DNA of 15,598 nucleotides from an uncultured Oscillospiraceae bacterium (GTDB lineage: Bacteria; Bacillota; Clostridia; Oscillospirales; Acutalibacteraceae): NCBI GenBank assembly GCA_900546895.1, contig UREO01000027.1, forward strand, positions 1 to 15,598. The letters run 5' to 3'. Below are positions 14,887 through 15,598 of this stretch, in pieces. The first letter of the stretch is position 1. Every line of letters begins with the position of its first letter. The notes beneath the pieces are model-generated. The model worked only from the letters and a program-made list of their open reading frames with translations, had not been told where the DNA came from and searched no databases. The translations under genes and the position numbers were made by a program.

Positions 14887-14919
14887 AAAAGGCTGCCGCA
14901 CAAACGGCAGTCTTTTTTA
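14887..14919. terminator. Bidirectional rho-independent terminator between convergent lipoprotein genes
   Basis: Arms 14891-14898 and 14905-14912 pair over 8 bp (one G-U) around a 6-nt loop, flanked by AAAA on the left and TTTTTT on the right. It follows the plus-strand stop by 11 nt and also lies just after the end of the minus-strand gene. Confidence 0.85.
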
Positions 14920-14936
14920 TTGGATCCTTTCCGGCA

Positions 14937-15548
14937 TCACTGGTCCTCTGCTTCGGTTATCTTATTAGTAGCCGGGTCCAGCTTATAATAGTGCACAGGA
15001 TACGAGCTGTTGTTTCCTACTTCATGGCATTGCTGCGTTGTATACAAAATAAATCCGTTTTGATACGCGGCGGTAATGGACATATTGCCATTTAAATTTT
15101 CTATTGCGTCGGTTCCACAGACTTTTGTCCTCTGCGAACCATCCAGTTTTATTTTTTCAATTGTGCCCAGGTCCGAAAGAAAATACACCCATTCGCCCGC
15201 CACGCACGGCGCTAATACAGGATCGTTTACCAGAACCTTGTCTTCGGTGCCGTCCGCTTTTTTGATATGAAGCTTGTAGCTGTCCTCGTTCGTGTCGTAT
15301 GCCACCCACTCGCTGCCGCCTTCCGCTTTTCTGCTGCTGACCCCGGGGGCGGAAGATATACCGGCCGGATTGCCGGGAGCCGGTTCAGAAACGATGCTTT
15401 GTGCGGATAATAAAGATTCGGGAGAAGAAACGTCTGGCACTGTACCCGCACCAGAGCTAATCGTATTCTCTCCGTTCGGTGCACTGCAGCCGACCGTCAG
15501 AACGGACAGCGCCGAGAAACAAATAAAAAACAGTTTTCTTAATGTCAT
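14937..15548 (-). CDS. Predicted lipoprotein with DUF5050-like repeats
   Basis: The 203-residue product begins MTLRKLFFICFSALSVLTVGC; C21 sits in an acceptable, slightly atypical lipobox (TVGC). A Ser/Pro/Gly-rich linker (about 25-75) follows, then repeats of the type EWVAYDTNEDSYKLHIKKADGTEDKVL and EWVYFLSDLGTIEKIKLDGSQRTKV, the beta-blade pattern of DUF5050 proteins, and a last partial unit ending LDPATNKITEAEDQ. It is an exported surface protein, possibly sensing or binding; the ligand is unknown. Such proteins are usually longer, so this copy has few blades. The ATG at 15548 is preferred to the one at 15557 because AAGGAG is 10 nt from the former and only 1 nt from the latter. It converges on the other lipoprotein gene. 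Confidence 0.75.
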   Translation of the reverse strand: MTLRKLFFICFSALSVLTVGCSAPNGENTISSGAGTVPDVSSPESLLSAQSIVSEPAPGNPAGISSAPGVSSRKAEGGSEWVAYDTNEDSYKLHIKKADGTEDKVLVNDPVLAPCVAGEWVYFLSDLGTIEKIKLDGSQRTKVCGTDAIENLNGNMSITAAYQNGFILYTTQQCHEVGNNSSYPVHYYKLDPATNKITEAEDQ

Positions 15549-15598
15549 ATAGAGCATGCTCCTTTTTTGATGCTGATTACGGATGATGCAAAATACAA

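Overview
The window looks like a chromosome segment of a Gram-positive, Clostridia-like bacterium, possibly Oscillospirales. This is inferred from AGGAGG-type ribosome binding sites, a lipobox lipoprotein and family affinities (MurR/RpiR regulator, PRK06851-like ATPase, COG2509 flavoprotein, DUF5050-like lipoprotein). The order-level guess is weak. No rRNA, tRNA, CRISPR array or insertion sequence was recognised.

Left region (1-2561): a minus-strand Gfo/Idh/MocA oxidoreductase gene runs off the left edge. It keeps its promoter and ribosome binding site but appears to have lost the codons for its NAD-binding start. It is divergent from a MurR/RpiR-type sugar-responsive regulator (rpiR-like). 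Two near-identical 18-bp direct repeats sit symmetrically between the two promoters. A short-chain dehydrogenase (SDR) follows under its own extended -10 promoter flanked by operator-like repeats, and ends in a strong terminator. The set suggests a small sugar or polyol catabolism locus that is partly decayed.

Central region (2590-10656): a complete four-gene type I Wadjet anti-plasmid/SMC system, jetA-jetB-jetC-jetD (TIGR02677, TIGR02678, TIGR02680 and TIGR02679 families). The genes are in the canonical order and translationally coupled. JetABC forms an SMC-kleisin-KITE loop-extruding complex and JetD is the TOPRIM nuclease that cleaves the circular DNA so recognised. All ATPase and TOPRIM motifs I can check are intact, so the system looks functional.

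Right region (10719-15598): on the minus strand lie a tandem-repeat P-loop ATPase (PRK06851-like) whose first P-loop has decayed, a COG2509 FAD-dependent dehydrogenase with a strong promoter and a leader of about 135 nt, and a YaiI/YqxD (UPF0178/DUF188) protein. Then comes a plus-strand lipoprotein gene behind a near-consensus promoter and a perfect 11-bp inverted repeat. A bidirectional terminator separates it from a convergent DUF5050-like lipoprotein gene that reads in from the right edge.

The most notable content is the intact Wadjet operon. The least explained signals are the truncated oxidoreductase with its symmetric regulatory repeats, the degenerate first half of the P-loop ATPase, and the operator-like inverted repeat at 14005-14031.
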